NCBI GenBank assembly: GCA_016758965.1
Contig: JAEPRB010000053.1
Span: 62,001 to 126,000 of the forward strand
Direction of reading: 5' to 3'
Length of the DNA stretch: 64,000 nt
Origin: Circinella minor
Lineage: Eukaryota > Mucoromycota > Mucoromycetes > Mucorales > Lichtheimiaceae
Shown: in pieces, positions 37,610-48,872 of the stretch
Numbering within the stretch: position 1 is the stretch's first letter
Layout of the letters: every line of letters starts with the position of its first letter
The notes under the pieces: model-generated
Database searches by the model: none
What the model was told of the DNA's origin: nothing
The model's input: only the letters and a program-made list of their open reading frames with translations
Made by a program: the position numbers and the translations under genes

Positions 37610-39596
37610 TTAAGAACGTCCGGTGGTATCGTATGCCTTTCGTTTTCGTGCTATAGAATGAAAGAAATGAAGAAGTTAATTCGTGTTGAATATATAAGAT
37701 TATAAAAACATAAAAATTGAAAATTACTTACGGTCACGAAGTACACTATATGCAGCTGAAATCTTTTGAAACTGTACTGTAGCTTTCTTCTTTTCTTCTG
37801 GATCAGAATATCTATCAGGATGTTTTTTCATTGCAAGTCTATATATTTATATATAGTTATATTTAGTTTATCAAATATAGATATCTATGGCAACCAAAAA
37901 TATAAAATGATTTTCCCTAGTTACCCTCTAAATGCTGATTGAATATCGGCTTTCGTCGCGTTTGGACTAACGCCAAGAGCGCGATAGTAGCCCTGTGGGT
38001 CGCTATCCATATCCGTTGTCCTTGATGATGATCCCCACGACTGCGACTGTTGTTGATATTGGTTCTCGGATTTCCATGTTCTATAACGCTGCTGATCCTC
38101 ATATGCATCATATGCTCCAACCCAATCTGAATCCCAAAAATGTTGATCCTTATCTGCAGAATGGATCTCTTGTTGTCGTTTCCAGTCTCTGAATTTTAAA
38201 GAAATTAATGGGAAATACATGGCAAGCATAGATGTCATAACTGTAGGTAACACAATACCAATCTGAGTTTTGGATCAACAAAGAATATTATTATCAGTAA
38301 AATAATTTCATATAAAAAAACCGTGTAAATTACTATATAATGAACTTACCCAAAATGATCCACTCATACCACCCCAACCAACGCCACCTGTCATTGTCAT
38401 TACCATCGCCATACTACCAGCTGAAACAATAGCTACTCGAGACCAATTGTATGTACGGATACCACCAACATGTAAATCGAATCCATTCACGAATGTTCTT
38501 AAATTACGTCCAAGGTAGTTTATAGTATAAACATAGGCTGGGTAATACACAGGGGCACATTTTATATCTTCCAATTCAATTTCGATTTTTACAAAACGGG
38601 TTTGGTCAGCTGCATATACTTTGCGTAAATAAGTGTCGGCATAATCTTCTTCAGTTGACATGATATATGATTTGGCAAAGCGAACAGCAGTTGCTGGATA
38701 TAAATTATACGGATCGACAGTTCGGTTGACATTTCTGTATTCAGCGTCCATATCGGAATAAGGAGGTCGATCGAAAAGTTCAGGTGTAAAAGCTGTAGCT
38801 TGTTCTAAACATTGTCCGCTACGAATTGAATTGACAAGTCCTCGTCTATATTTATGTGATGCATATATATGCATTCCAACATGGTCTGTTGGAGAGTACT
38901 CATGTGTCCAGCGATATTGTTCTGGGACCCAAGTCTAAATAAAAACAATAATAAATCAACATTACCATACTTTCTTCTTGTCTAGTAATTATATAGCTTA
39001 CCCACTGTGTATCATATCGCACTTCATTCCGTTTTGTCGTGGGATTATAAACATTTCTCATGATACTATGACCCTTTTATTGATGAAAAAAAAATAACTT
39101 TAGATTGTTTACTTTTTGGTGAAGAGATTGATAAATAAATAAAATTTATTATACATACAACTTGAGCTTGAACTAGTCTAGCGTGAACTCTACAAGAAAC
39201 AATCCAAAACGGTAAAAATATTTCTTGTGGGGGTCCTGCATGAGTAACACGAGCGGAAAAAAATCCGTTACCGTGGTAGTCTTCGAATATCTATTGAACA
39301 AAAAATAAAATAAAAGTCAACATTATATAAATCATTTGGCAATTCAGATTGCCAAAAAAAAAAAAAAGGAAAAAAAAAGGAAAACAAAATAGCGAGATGG
39401 CATAAAGAAAAAAACTCACATTGTCGGCAGCTTTTACATGTTGAGTAAATGGAATGGCACGAACTTTTTCACGAGAAGGGCCTTTTGATTTTGTTGATAA
39501 GAAACGATATGTGATACGTTCATGAAGTTGTTTTGAAGGATAGTACCAACAGCAAGACTTTGATGATGATAATCGTATCAGACCACCAAAATACAT
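37610..39596 (-). CDS. J-domain (DnaJ) co-chaperone with mitochondrial presequence and large N-terminal region
   Basis: The start is the first ATG (39594-39596). The N-terminus is rich in Arg, Lys, Ser and aromatic residues and ends in ITYRFLSTKSKG, where RFLS|T fits a mitochondrial processing (R-3) site. About 300 residues follow that match nothing I know (KVRAIPFTQHVKAADN, FLPFWIVSCRVHARLVQAQV, NRTVDPYNLYPATAVRFAKS). Next come two hydrophobic segments (a Gly/Met-rich one near 38370-38410, and IGIVLPTVMTSMLAMYFPLI). The C-terminus is a J domain: GYYRALGVSPNATKADIQSA, the HPD motif in KKHPDRYSDPEEKKKA, and a final exon giving RKRKAYDTTGRS. The HPD shows it can stimulate an Hsp70; an inner-membrane location with the J domain facing the matrix or intermembrane space is inferred. 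Not Mdj1-type, because no zinc-finger region is present. Confidence 0.82.
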
Positions 39597-41163
39597 ATCA
39601 AAAGGCAAACCGGGAATTACACAATTTTTTTTTCTCTCCGAATAAGGGAAAATGAGTGGGAGCGGCAAAATTTAAGGATCGTTTAGATCTCTGCATAAAT
39701 CTGAAGTCATTCGCCGCGTAAAAGTGGTGCCTCATGATCCGGGAGTTCTTTGACCCCACTTCAAATTATACTTCTTTTTGAACTCGGAACGAAGCTTGCT
39801 TATGTGGCGGACTCAGTTTCCTTTTTTTCCCCTGGGATAGGAACATCAGTTTAGCATTATTTTTCACGTTTTTGTTTAGTTCAGTCCTGAAATAAGTCTT
39901 TTAGCTGTATTTCTTTTTTTTTTTTTTTTTTTTGCTCCGTTGAATGATCTAGGGCCACAATAGTTTTCTTTACTTTTCTTCATATATTAAATTTTCGGAT
40001 CCACAACCCAAAATTAAATTTATTTTATGCCAACACTTGTTGAGAGAATATATCAATACTCAATATCAACTCCTCATATAAACACATTTATCCTCTTCAA
40101 ATAAAAAAACTTGTCATTTACATGTAAATGTTTTAAAAAAGTATATTTTTATTCTTATTAATATTGGGAAAGAATGAAAAAGTATGTTTACTTTGTCTAC
40201 ATGACGGCTGATACATATTACCGAGAGAGCATGAATATTTTATTCGGATCGGCTGCTTGAGGGTTTCACTGATCCTCTTCGTGGAACAGGTATGTGCTGC
40301 AAATTTAACCGAAGTGCTATTCCGATGAAAACTCAAATTCAACTCAGCATTTCTTTTTCTTTATCAATTATCAAGAATCAGACATTAACGCGTATACTAG
40401 TTGGAGATCAGAATCCGAGAAAATGTTTACTATCTTTTGATAATGATATTATAGTAATGTAAATAAAATAAAATAATAAATAAACAGATATACCGTAAAT
40501 GGCACAACGTTTTCCCTATAGCATCCACATTTCTAACCATTCGAGGCACGTGTTTGATCCAGATTTTTTGAGATGTTTAGTGATACAGCCTATATTTACA
40601 TGGCCATATCTATAATTCGTAAAAGTTTAAGAAGGTATTAAATTTATCCAGTTCTTCAAAAATAAAATTATTTTATGCACTTTTTCAAGGGTAAAAAGGG
40701 AGAAAGAAAAATCCAACTCAGTCCATGCAAATCTTAAAACCTAAATGTTTTGCATTGAAAGAATAAGAATAATAAAATCAATTTATTGAATGAATAAGAC
40801 TATATTTTCTGAAAAAGAAAAAAGAAGCTTTGAGTAACTATAGTAAGATATAGATATCAACAAATGACAATTTTCAACATACCTATAGTTATGCTTTGTT
40901 CGGGTAATTCGCTCTATGTGTTTTCTATGTGTGTGGATAATAATTCAAGCATCAACAGCCACTTTAGTCTTCCGATTCGCCTAATAAGGTAATCACGACA
41001 ATCAGCGACATCAAGCTTCATTACATGGGTAATAATTTTACTTCCAGCAAGCCAAAATGTTCTTATAAGCTGGATGAATTTTTTATTTAGCGAATTGTCA
41101 AAATGTTATATAAATACGAGCGAGTAACCCCCGCTTTAGGTTTTTTCTTCGTTTTTCTTCTTC
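39597..41163. other. divergent promoter region between the J-protein and PDR transporter genes
   Basis: The two genes are transcribed away from each other. A GC-richer stretch at about 39680-39840 marks the J-protein promoter, followed by a T18 run near 39914-39932. The transporter side ends in a T/C-rich tract (GTTTTTTCTTCGTTTTTCTTCTTC) directly before ATG, typical of strongly expressed fungal genes. I found no exact pleiotropic drug response element (TCCGYGGA). No coding potential is convincing. Confidence 0.5.
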
Positions 41164-44100
41164 ATGGATACTGAAGCAATTGAACGACAGCCTCAGCCGT
41201 GGAGGAATCAAGACCCCCACGCTGATAACAATAACGATAGCGACGATAATACTGATGCTAATGGCATACCTCTCTCCCGTCAAAAGAGCAGCGCCGGTGG
41301 TTTCGGTGAACGAAACGGTAATGCCGTTGATTATGACGAAGCCATGAATCAATACGAAGAGATGCGTCGCGAACTTACCAAACAATCGACTATTAACGCT
41401 CAAAGTGGTGATGCTGAAAAGGGTGCCGTTGAACGTTTTGATTTAACTGATTATCTTGGTGGTATTGATAGAAAACGAAATGAAGAATCTTTTCAACCTA
41501 AACATCTTGGTCTTGTCTGTAAAAATTTAACAGTGAAGGTAAAAAAAAAATTACACGCTCAAAATATTTTTCCTTAGTATGACACTAAAAAAAGTAAACG
41601 AAGAAAAACAATTAACTGATATTATTCTTTCAAAATTTTTTTTATTAGGGTCTTGGTGCTGATGCCGAATGGATTCCTACTCTCGCCACTGTTGCTGAAA
41701 AAATGTTTAAATTTTGGCAATGGGGTGCTAAATTGGGTCATGACCGTACTATTTTAACCGACATCAGCATGTATTGTAAACCTGGGCAAATGGTTCTCGT
41801 TCTAGGTCGTCCTGGTGCTGGATGTACTTCACTTTTACGTGTTCTCTCTGACATGCGCCATGGTTTTACTGCCGTTGAAGGTGATGTTAAATATGGTGGC
41901 ATTGAAGCTGTTGAATTTGGCAAGATCTACAAGGGTGAAGTGTGTTACAACCAAGAAGAAGATATTAATTATCCTACTTTGACTGCCAAACAAACTTTAA
42001 CATTTGCTCTTCGTTTGAAGACTCCCGGTAAGCGTCTCCAAGGTGAAAGCTCCAACAATTTCATTGGTAACATGATTTACATGCTTGGTAACATGCTTGG
42101 TCTTACAAAACAAATGGATACCATGGTCGGTAACGAATTCGTCCGCGGTCTTTCCGGTGGTGAACGTAAGCGTCTTACAATTGCTGAACAAATGACAACT
42201 GGCTCCTGTATCAACTGCTGGGATTGTTCCACTCGTGGTCTCGATGCTGCTTCTGCCCTTGATTATATCCGCTCGTTACGTATTATGACTGATATTCTCA
42301 AAAAGACTACTGTTGCAACTCTTTATCAAGCTTCCGATAATATTTTCCAACTTTTCGATAACACTATTGTCTTGTACGAAGGTCATTGCATTTACTTTGG
42401 TCCTGTTTCTCAAGCTAAACCTTACTTTGAAAATCTTGGTTTCTTCTGTCCTTCCCGTAAATCGATTCCTGATTTCTTGACTGGTATTTCGAACATGCAA
42501 GAACGTGAATACCGTCCTGGCTTCGAAAACAAGGTCCCTGTCACTCCTATAGAATTTGAAGAAGCTTACAAGCAATCCGATGTTTACAAGCAAATGATGG
42601 CTGGTATGGCCGAATATGAAAATGAAGTTTCTCAAACTCGACCTGATGTTGCTTTCCGACAAGCTATTGAAGAAGCTCATGCTAAACGCGCCGCTAAACA
42701 TTCTCCTTTCACTGCTAGTGCTTTTCAACAAATTAAAGCTCTTACTATTCGTCAATTCCAACTTATTTATGGTATGTGCTTTTATATATATATATATATG
42801 TGTGGTCATCATTAAAAAACGTTTATGCTCATACTTTGTAATTTTTTTTCTAATTTTATGTGAATAGGTGATAAGGGTGCGCTTGTTTCTCGTTTCGGTG
42901 GTGTCATCGTTAAGGGTATTATTATGGCCTCCGTCTTTTTCAAAATGCCTCATGCTGCCTCTGGCCTTTTCTCTCGTGGTGGTTTCCTTTTCTTCAGTTT
43001 GACTTTTAACACGCTGATCTCGCAAGCTGAACTCGCTACTTTTATGCAAGGCCGTGGTGTCCTCGAAAAGCACAAAAACTTCTCCTTGTACCGTCCTGCC
43101 TTCTTTTATATTGCACAAGTTGCTGCTGATATTCCTCTTTCGTGTCTTCAAGTTATTGTCTTCCAATTTTGTGTATATTTTATTGCTGGCTTGAATTTAA
43201 CTGCTGGTCAAGTATGTATTTTAACTTTTGCTACTTTATTTTCATTCATTTTTACTAATTTATACTTATTACTTTATTTTATTAGTACTTCACGTACATG
43301 ATAAACTTGATTTTCATCAACTTGTGTATGAACGGTTTCTTCCGTATGTTCGGTTCTGTCTCACCCAACTTCTTCGTTGCTTCCCAATTATCTAGTTGTG
43401 GAATGATTGCCTATTTGATCTATTCCGGTTACTTGATCGGTTATAACCATATGCATCCCTGGCTTATGTGGATCTATTGGATCAATCCCCTTGCTTACTC
43501 TTATAAGGCTATCATTTCCAATGAAGTCCACGGTAACTACTTTACTTGTGAGGGACCAGCAAACTCTATTCCTGTTGGTCCTTCCTACACTGATCAAGCA
43601 TACAAAGCATGTAGCGTTGTTGGTGCCGGTCCTGGTGCTACAGCAGTTTATGGTGATGAATATCTTAAAGCCAAATTCGGTTATAACACTTGGGAACGTT
43701 GGATTGATTTTGTTGCCGTTGTTTTGTTTTTCTTCTTGTTTACTATTACTACTGCTCTTTCTATGGAATACTTGAGCGCTGGTAGCGGTGGTGGTTCTCA
43801 AGTCAAGGTTTACAAGCGTAATCGTGCTCCTACTGAAGATGCTGCTGCACTTGCTGAAAAGCGTGCCAACCGTCCCCAAGGCAAGTTAGAAGCTGTTACT
43901 GATGGTACTACTTTCTCCTGGCAACACATTGACTATACAGTCCCTGTCAAGGGTGGTCACCGTCAATTGCTTAATGATGTTGGCGGTATTGTCAAACCTG
44001 GTCACTTGACTGCTCTTATGGGTTCTTCCGGTGCTGGTAAAACTACTCTTCTTGATGTCCTTTCTCAACGTAAAACCATTGGTAAAATCGAAGGTCGCAT

Positions 44101-45906
44101 GTACATGAACAGCGAAAAACTTTTCAGTGATTTCGAACGTATTACTGGTTATTGTGAACAGATGGATATTCACAACCCTAATGCCACTGTCCGTGAAGCC
44201 TTGAAGTTTTCTGCGTATATGCGTCAACCTGCTGACGTCCCCAAAGCAGAAAAGGATGCATACGTCGAACAAATTATTGAACTTTTGGAAATGGAAAATA
44301 TCGCTGACGCTCTTATCGGTACTGCAAACAGCAACAAGGGTATCTCTGTAGAAGAACGCAAGCGTCTTACCATTGGTGTTGAATTGGTTTCCAAGCCTAA
44401 GTTGCTTTTCTTGGACGAACCTACTTCTGGTCTTGATGCCCAATCTTCGTTTAACATTATTCGTTTCATCCGTAAACTGGCCGATGCTGGTTGGCCTGTC
44501 TTGTGTACCATTCATCAACCTTCTGCTACCCTTTTCAGTTATTTTGATCACATTTTGCTTTTGGTTCGTGGTGGTCGCACCGCTTACCATGGTCCTATTG
44601 GTGAAGACAGCAAAGATATGATTGAATATTTCGAATCCAATGGTGCTTCCAAGTGTTCCCCAAGTGCTAACCCTGCTGAATATATTTTGGAAGTCGTTGG
44701 TGCCGGTACTGCTGGTGTTGCTCAAGCTGATTGGGGCGAAATCTGGGCTAATTCTCAAAATGCCAACGATCTTCAAGCCGAATTAGAAGCTATTCATGCC
44801 GAAGTAGATCAAAACTTGAAGCGCAATCCTCCAAATTACTCTTTGAACTTTATTCAACAATGTATTATTGTTTTCAAGCGTATGAATGCTTCTTACTGGC
44901 GCTCTCCTTCATACAACGTCGGTCGTATTGCCAAGGTTGCTTTCATTGCTTTGATGTCAGGTTTCTCTTACTGGAATCTTGGCGATGCTGGTTATGATAT
45001 GGAGAACCGTCTTTTCTGTATTTTCTGTACTCTTATTATGGCTAACTCTCTTATTGTCTTGGTGCAACCCCGTTTCATGGAAGAACGTCAATGGTTCCGT
45101 CGTGAACATGCGTCTAAATATTATGGTTGGATGCCATTTGCCTTAGCCTGTGTCCTTGTCGAAATTCCTTACATTTGGTAAGTTTATTTTTTTTATCATT
45201 ATATAGTTAGATTTCATTAATTTAATCTTTTTTTTTTCAATTTCCTAACAAACTTTTAATATATATATATATATATATATATAGGTGCTTTGATGCTTTG
45301 TTCTTGTTCTGTTTCTACTGGACTGCCGGTCTTCAAAACACCTCTGATCGCATTGGTTATTTCTTCTTATTATTCGGTACTTTCTTGGGTTTCTCGATTT
45401 CTTTCGGTCTTTTGATTGCTGCCTTTTCTACTACACCTACCATGGCCGCCGTTATCAATCCTTTCTTCTCTTCGATTCTTATCTTGTTCGCTGGTATTAT
45501 GCAAGCACCTGTCGATATGCCTTACTTCTGGAGATCCTGGATGTACTGGCTAGATCCATATCATTACCTAATTGAAGGTTTTGTTGTCAACGAATTAGAC
45601 GGTTTCAAGGTCAATTGTAAGGATGAAGATATTCTTGCCTACCATCCTCCACCAGGCCAAACATGTGAACAATACACCAAGGAATTCTTTGATCTTGGTG
45701 GACCTGGTTACCTTCGTGAAGAATCATTGAACAGCACTGAACTTTGTCAATACTGTCCATTCGACTATGGTCAAGATTTCTATACTAGACTTGGTTGGAG
45801 TTTCGATAACCGTTACCGTGATTGGGGTGTCTTGCTTGCATTCTGGATCTTCAACACTATTGCATTCATGTTCTTTGTCTGGCTCTTCCGTAAGCCCAAA
45901 CGTTAA
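41164..45906 (+). CDS. pleiotropic drug resistance (PDR/ABCG) full-size ABC transporter
   Basis: Plasma-membrane efflux pump with the reverse layout NBD1-TMD1-NBD2-TMD2. Five exons (41164-41538, 41649-42771, 42868-43211, 43286-45177, 45285-45906) sum to 4,356 bases, 1,451 residues, the usual PDR length. NBD1 is degenerate in the fungal PDR way: Walker A GRPGAGCTS has Cys for the catalytic Lys, followed by signature VRGLSGGERKRLTIAEQM and Walker B-like NCWDCSTRGLDA. NBD2 has canonical Walker A GSSGAGKTT, Walker B KLLFLDEPTSGLDA and a degenerate signature, GISVEERKRLTIGVEL. Each TMD has six hydrophobic segments; TMD2 includes the large extracellular Cys-rich loop before the last helix and ends WLFRKPKR. 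Codon use is unlike the neighbours (C-ending codons, long open antisense frames), which suggests high expression. Substrates (azoles, other toxic compounds) are inferred from the family. Confidence 0.96.
45259..45284. repeat. (TA)n tract at the 3' end of PDR transporter intron 4
   Basis: About 12 TA units run straight into the acceptor (TATATAG|G), replacing the usual pyrimidine tract immediately next to the splice site, with a T-rich tract lying just upstream. Confidence 0.8.
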
Positions 45907-46737
45907 ATTATATTCGTCGTTTTATTTTGTCTATTTATATATTTCATTTTTCATAATTTCATCCTCCTTGTATCCTTTTTTCCAAACAAACACATCCTCT
46001 TTTTTTTTATATACTTTATCACACATTTCAAAGATCTTTCCGTTAGATATGTACACTTTAGTTAGTTCTCTTTTTTTTCTTTTCAATTTAATTTAGATAT
46101 CATCATCGCATGTAAAATATTAGCACACGCAAACATAATAAAAAAGCACACATAACGTTGCAAAATAATAATAGATCTCTCTTTTTTTATATGCATATTT
46201 AAATCGCGACTTTGACTATCAGAAAAGATAAGATATGTTCTGTACCATCATATTAGTCTTTTGTAGTTATTATAGTGATTCCCTGGCTAAGATGTAGGCA
46301 ATTTTTTTTTCATTCAATTTACAACCCACAAAAAAAAAGTTTTAATTTTTATACAAATTTTCAAATTTTACAAAGTAAATGGCACTACATGATGACCATT
46401 ACTTTCATAGTATAGATTCAACATAGGTGGGGTTGTGCAATATACTAAAAGAGCTTTTACATACATAGCTTTCTTCTGTTTTTTTTTTTTTTTAGAAAGC
46501 TGCATAAAAAAATATGTTCCAGGAAGTTTGACGGTGTTTGTGTGTGTAATTGGGGGGAAAAGAAAAAAAAAGAGCTATGAGAAAGAAGTTATACAAGAAA
46601 AGAGGAGAAGATGGATAAAAAGGAAATATTTTCATTTTACAAGAGGGTTAAAAAAGATTGTTGTTGATGATGGTTTGAAAATGTTATGTAATAATAAAGT
46701 GAATATAGAAAGTCCAGAATACATAGGATAAAAAAAT
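45907..46737. other. intergenic: convergent 3' flanks of the PDR transporter and ALDH
   Basis: T-rich 3'UTR-like sequence follows the transporter stop, with short runs of A and T and no RNA gene or repeat. The frame at 46435-46731 is Lys/Arg-rich from purine tracts and antisense to the ALDH 3'UTR; I do not call it. Confidence 0.5.
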
Positions 46738-48872
46738 TTACAATTCAACGTTGATCTTAACCGCCTTGATTTGAAGATAATTGTCGAGTGCATATTCGCC
46801 ATTTTCTCTTCCAATACCGCTTTGCTTGAAACCACCAAATGGTGTGTTGTAATCAAGCTCATTATAACAGTTGACCCCTACAGATATAAGAGCAAATGGT
46901 CGTTAAATATCGTAATAATTGATTCTTTGATTGACATATAAGAAAACCAAAAAATAAACAGTAGTAATAAAATTAGTATAAAAACTTACAAACGGTGCCT
47001 GCTTCCAATTTGTTGGCGACAGTAACGGCGCGAGTAATATTCTGGGTAAATACAGCAGCAGCAAGACCATATGTAGTATCATGAGCTTTTTCAATGACAT
47101 CAGCTTCATCCTTGAACTTGGAAACAGCCACTACAGGACCAAAGATCTCTTCTTGCATGATCTTCATGCTACCCTTGACATCTAAATTTCCATAATAAAT
47201 TATTATTTATATTTGCACTTTCCGATATACCGCAATCAAAACAATAAATTCATATTTTTTCTACATACCAGTAAATACAGTAGGTTCAATAAAGTAACCA
47301 CTGTTACCAAGTCTATTTCCGCCCATGAAGCATGTAGCACCTTCATCTTTACCAGCTTGGATGTAACCCATGATACGATCAAATTGAACTTGTGATATTT
47401 GGGGACCTTGGAAAGTTTCTTGTTCAAACGGATCACCAACTTTGGTCTTGCTTGTATATTCCTTGAATCGTTCCAAGAACTTATCATAGATACCTTCTTG
47501 AACAAAGATTCTAGTGCCTAATTTTATAAACATATTCAAATATATATATCATTAGCAAATATTTCTTAAAGTTAATACCTTAGTGTGTGAACATCTCCTT
47601 ATTTCTTTAAAATAATAATAATTACCAGCACAGCAACATTGACCATGGTTAAAGAAGACACCCTTATGGGCCCATGCAACGGCTTGATCAATATCTGCGT
47701 CATCAAAGATAATGTTGGGTGATTTGCCACCAAGTTCAAGGGTGACCTTCTTCAAGTTTGTTTCAGCAGCAGCCTTCATGACCAAACGTCCAACGGCAGT
47801 AGAACCAGTAAAGGCAACCTTTCCAACCTTAGGATGACGTGCAAGCTTCTCACCTGCAATATGACCATAACCAGTAATAATGTTGACGACACCAGGTGCT
47901 AATAATGACATAAAAAAATAATGTTAACAATATTAATATACTAGTATTATACAAATACATAACTGTAGTATTATTATGATTTATCTTTTCCAAGAGAAAA
48001 AGAGTATATATACTTACGAAAACCAGCCTCTTTAACAAGTTCAGCCAACTTTAAAGCGGATAAAGGTGTAAGTTCAGAAGTCTTGAGAACAACAACGTTA
48101 CCAGTACAGAGAGCAGGACCCAACTTCCAACCAGCCATCATGAGAGGGAAATTCCATGGAATAATGGCACCACAAACACCAATGGGTTCATGGCGAGTAT
48201 AAGACAACTTGCCTTCGGTTTCAATAACCTTACCATGTAACTTATCAGCAAACCCAGCGAAATAACGAAGTGTCTTTGAGACTTCGGGGATATCATAACC
48301 TTTTGAGAACGCAATACCTTTGCCATTATCAAGAGTTTCGATTTTGGCAATTTCATCCACGTTTGCGTCAATCAAATCGGCGAGCTTGTGCATCAACCGT
48401 GCACGTTCACGTGCAGAGGTCTTACTCCAAACTTCTCTGTATGCCTTATCGGCAGCATCCACAGCAGCATTTACTTGAGCTTCTTCAGCTATATATTTAA
48501 TAAAAATTTGATTATCATTACATTAGTTACAGAACATCATAAAGCTAGATCATGTACGAACTTTTATCGAAGTAGACAAAAAAAACTTACCAGCTTGAAC
48601 TGCACAGATCTTTTCACCGTTTGTTGGATTAATAACATCAATAGTTCCTGCACCTTCGACAAATTCGTTATTGATGAAGAGACCAGTGTTGACTAAAGTA
48701 ATGTATCATATAGCATGATGGGAAAAGGAGAGGAATTGCATAAATTTAGTCTTCAGTTTCTCCCACGTTTCTTCCTAAACATTATGAATATTTTTCCTTT
48801 AAAAAAATGTAACTTACAAGACAGTTTGTCCCCCTTGGAAGTAGTGAATTCTGTTGCAAAATTGACGGTCAT
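46738..48872 (-). CDS. aldehyde dehydrogenase, NAD(P)-dependent (ALDH1/2-like)
   Basis: Oxidises aldehydes to carboxylic acids. The start is 48872 ([18 protein letters not shown]) and the gene has about eight exons coding for roughly 500 residues. Family motifs in order: [51 protein letters not shown] (cofactor-binding), [41 protein letters not shown] (Rossmann), [13 protein letters not shown] with the catalytic Glu, [13 protein letters not shown] with the nucleophilic Cys, [12 protein letters not shown], and [18 protein letters not shown] near the end, followed by VKINVEL. No organelle signal is visible, so a cytosolic enzyme acting on acetaldehyde or similar is likely. It converges on the PDR transporter; no operon-like link is implied. 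Confidence 0.95.

Noticed and set aside
39597..39668. Upstream extension of the J protein
   Set aside because: The extension would begin at TTG; the first ATG at 39596 gives a good mitochondrial presequence.
42276..44776. Antisense frames of 296, 163 and 296 codons opposite the PDR transporter
   Set aside because: They lie exactly over conserved coding sequence of the transporter, have no recognisable domains, and follow from its codon bias.
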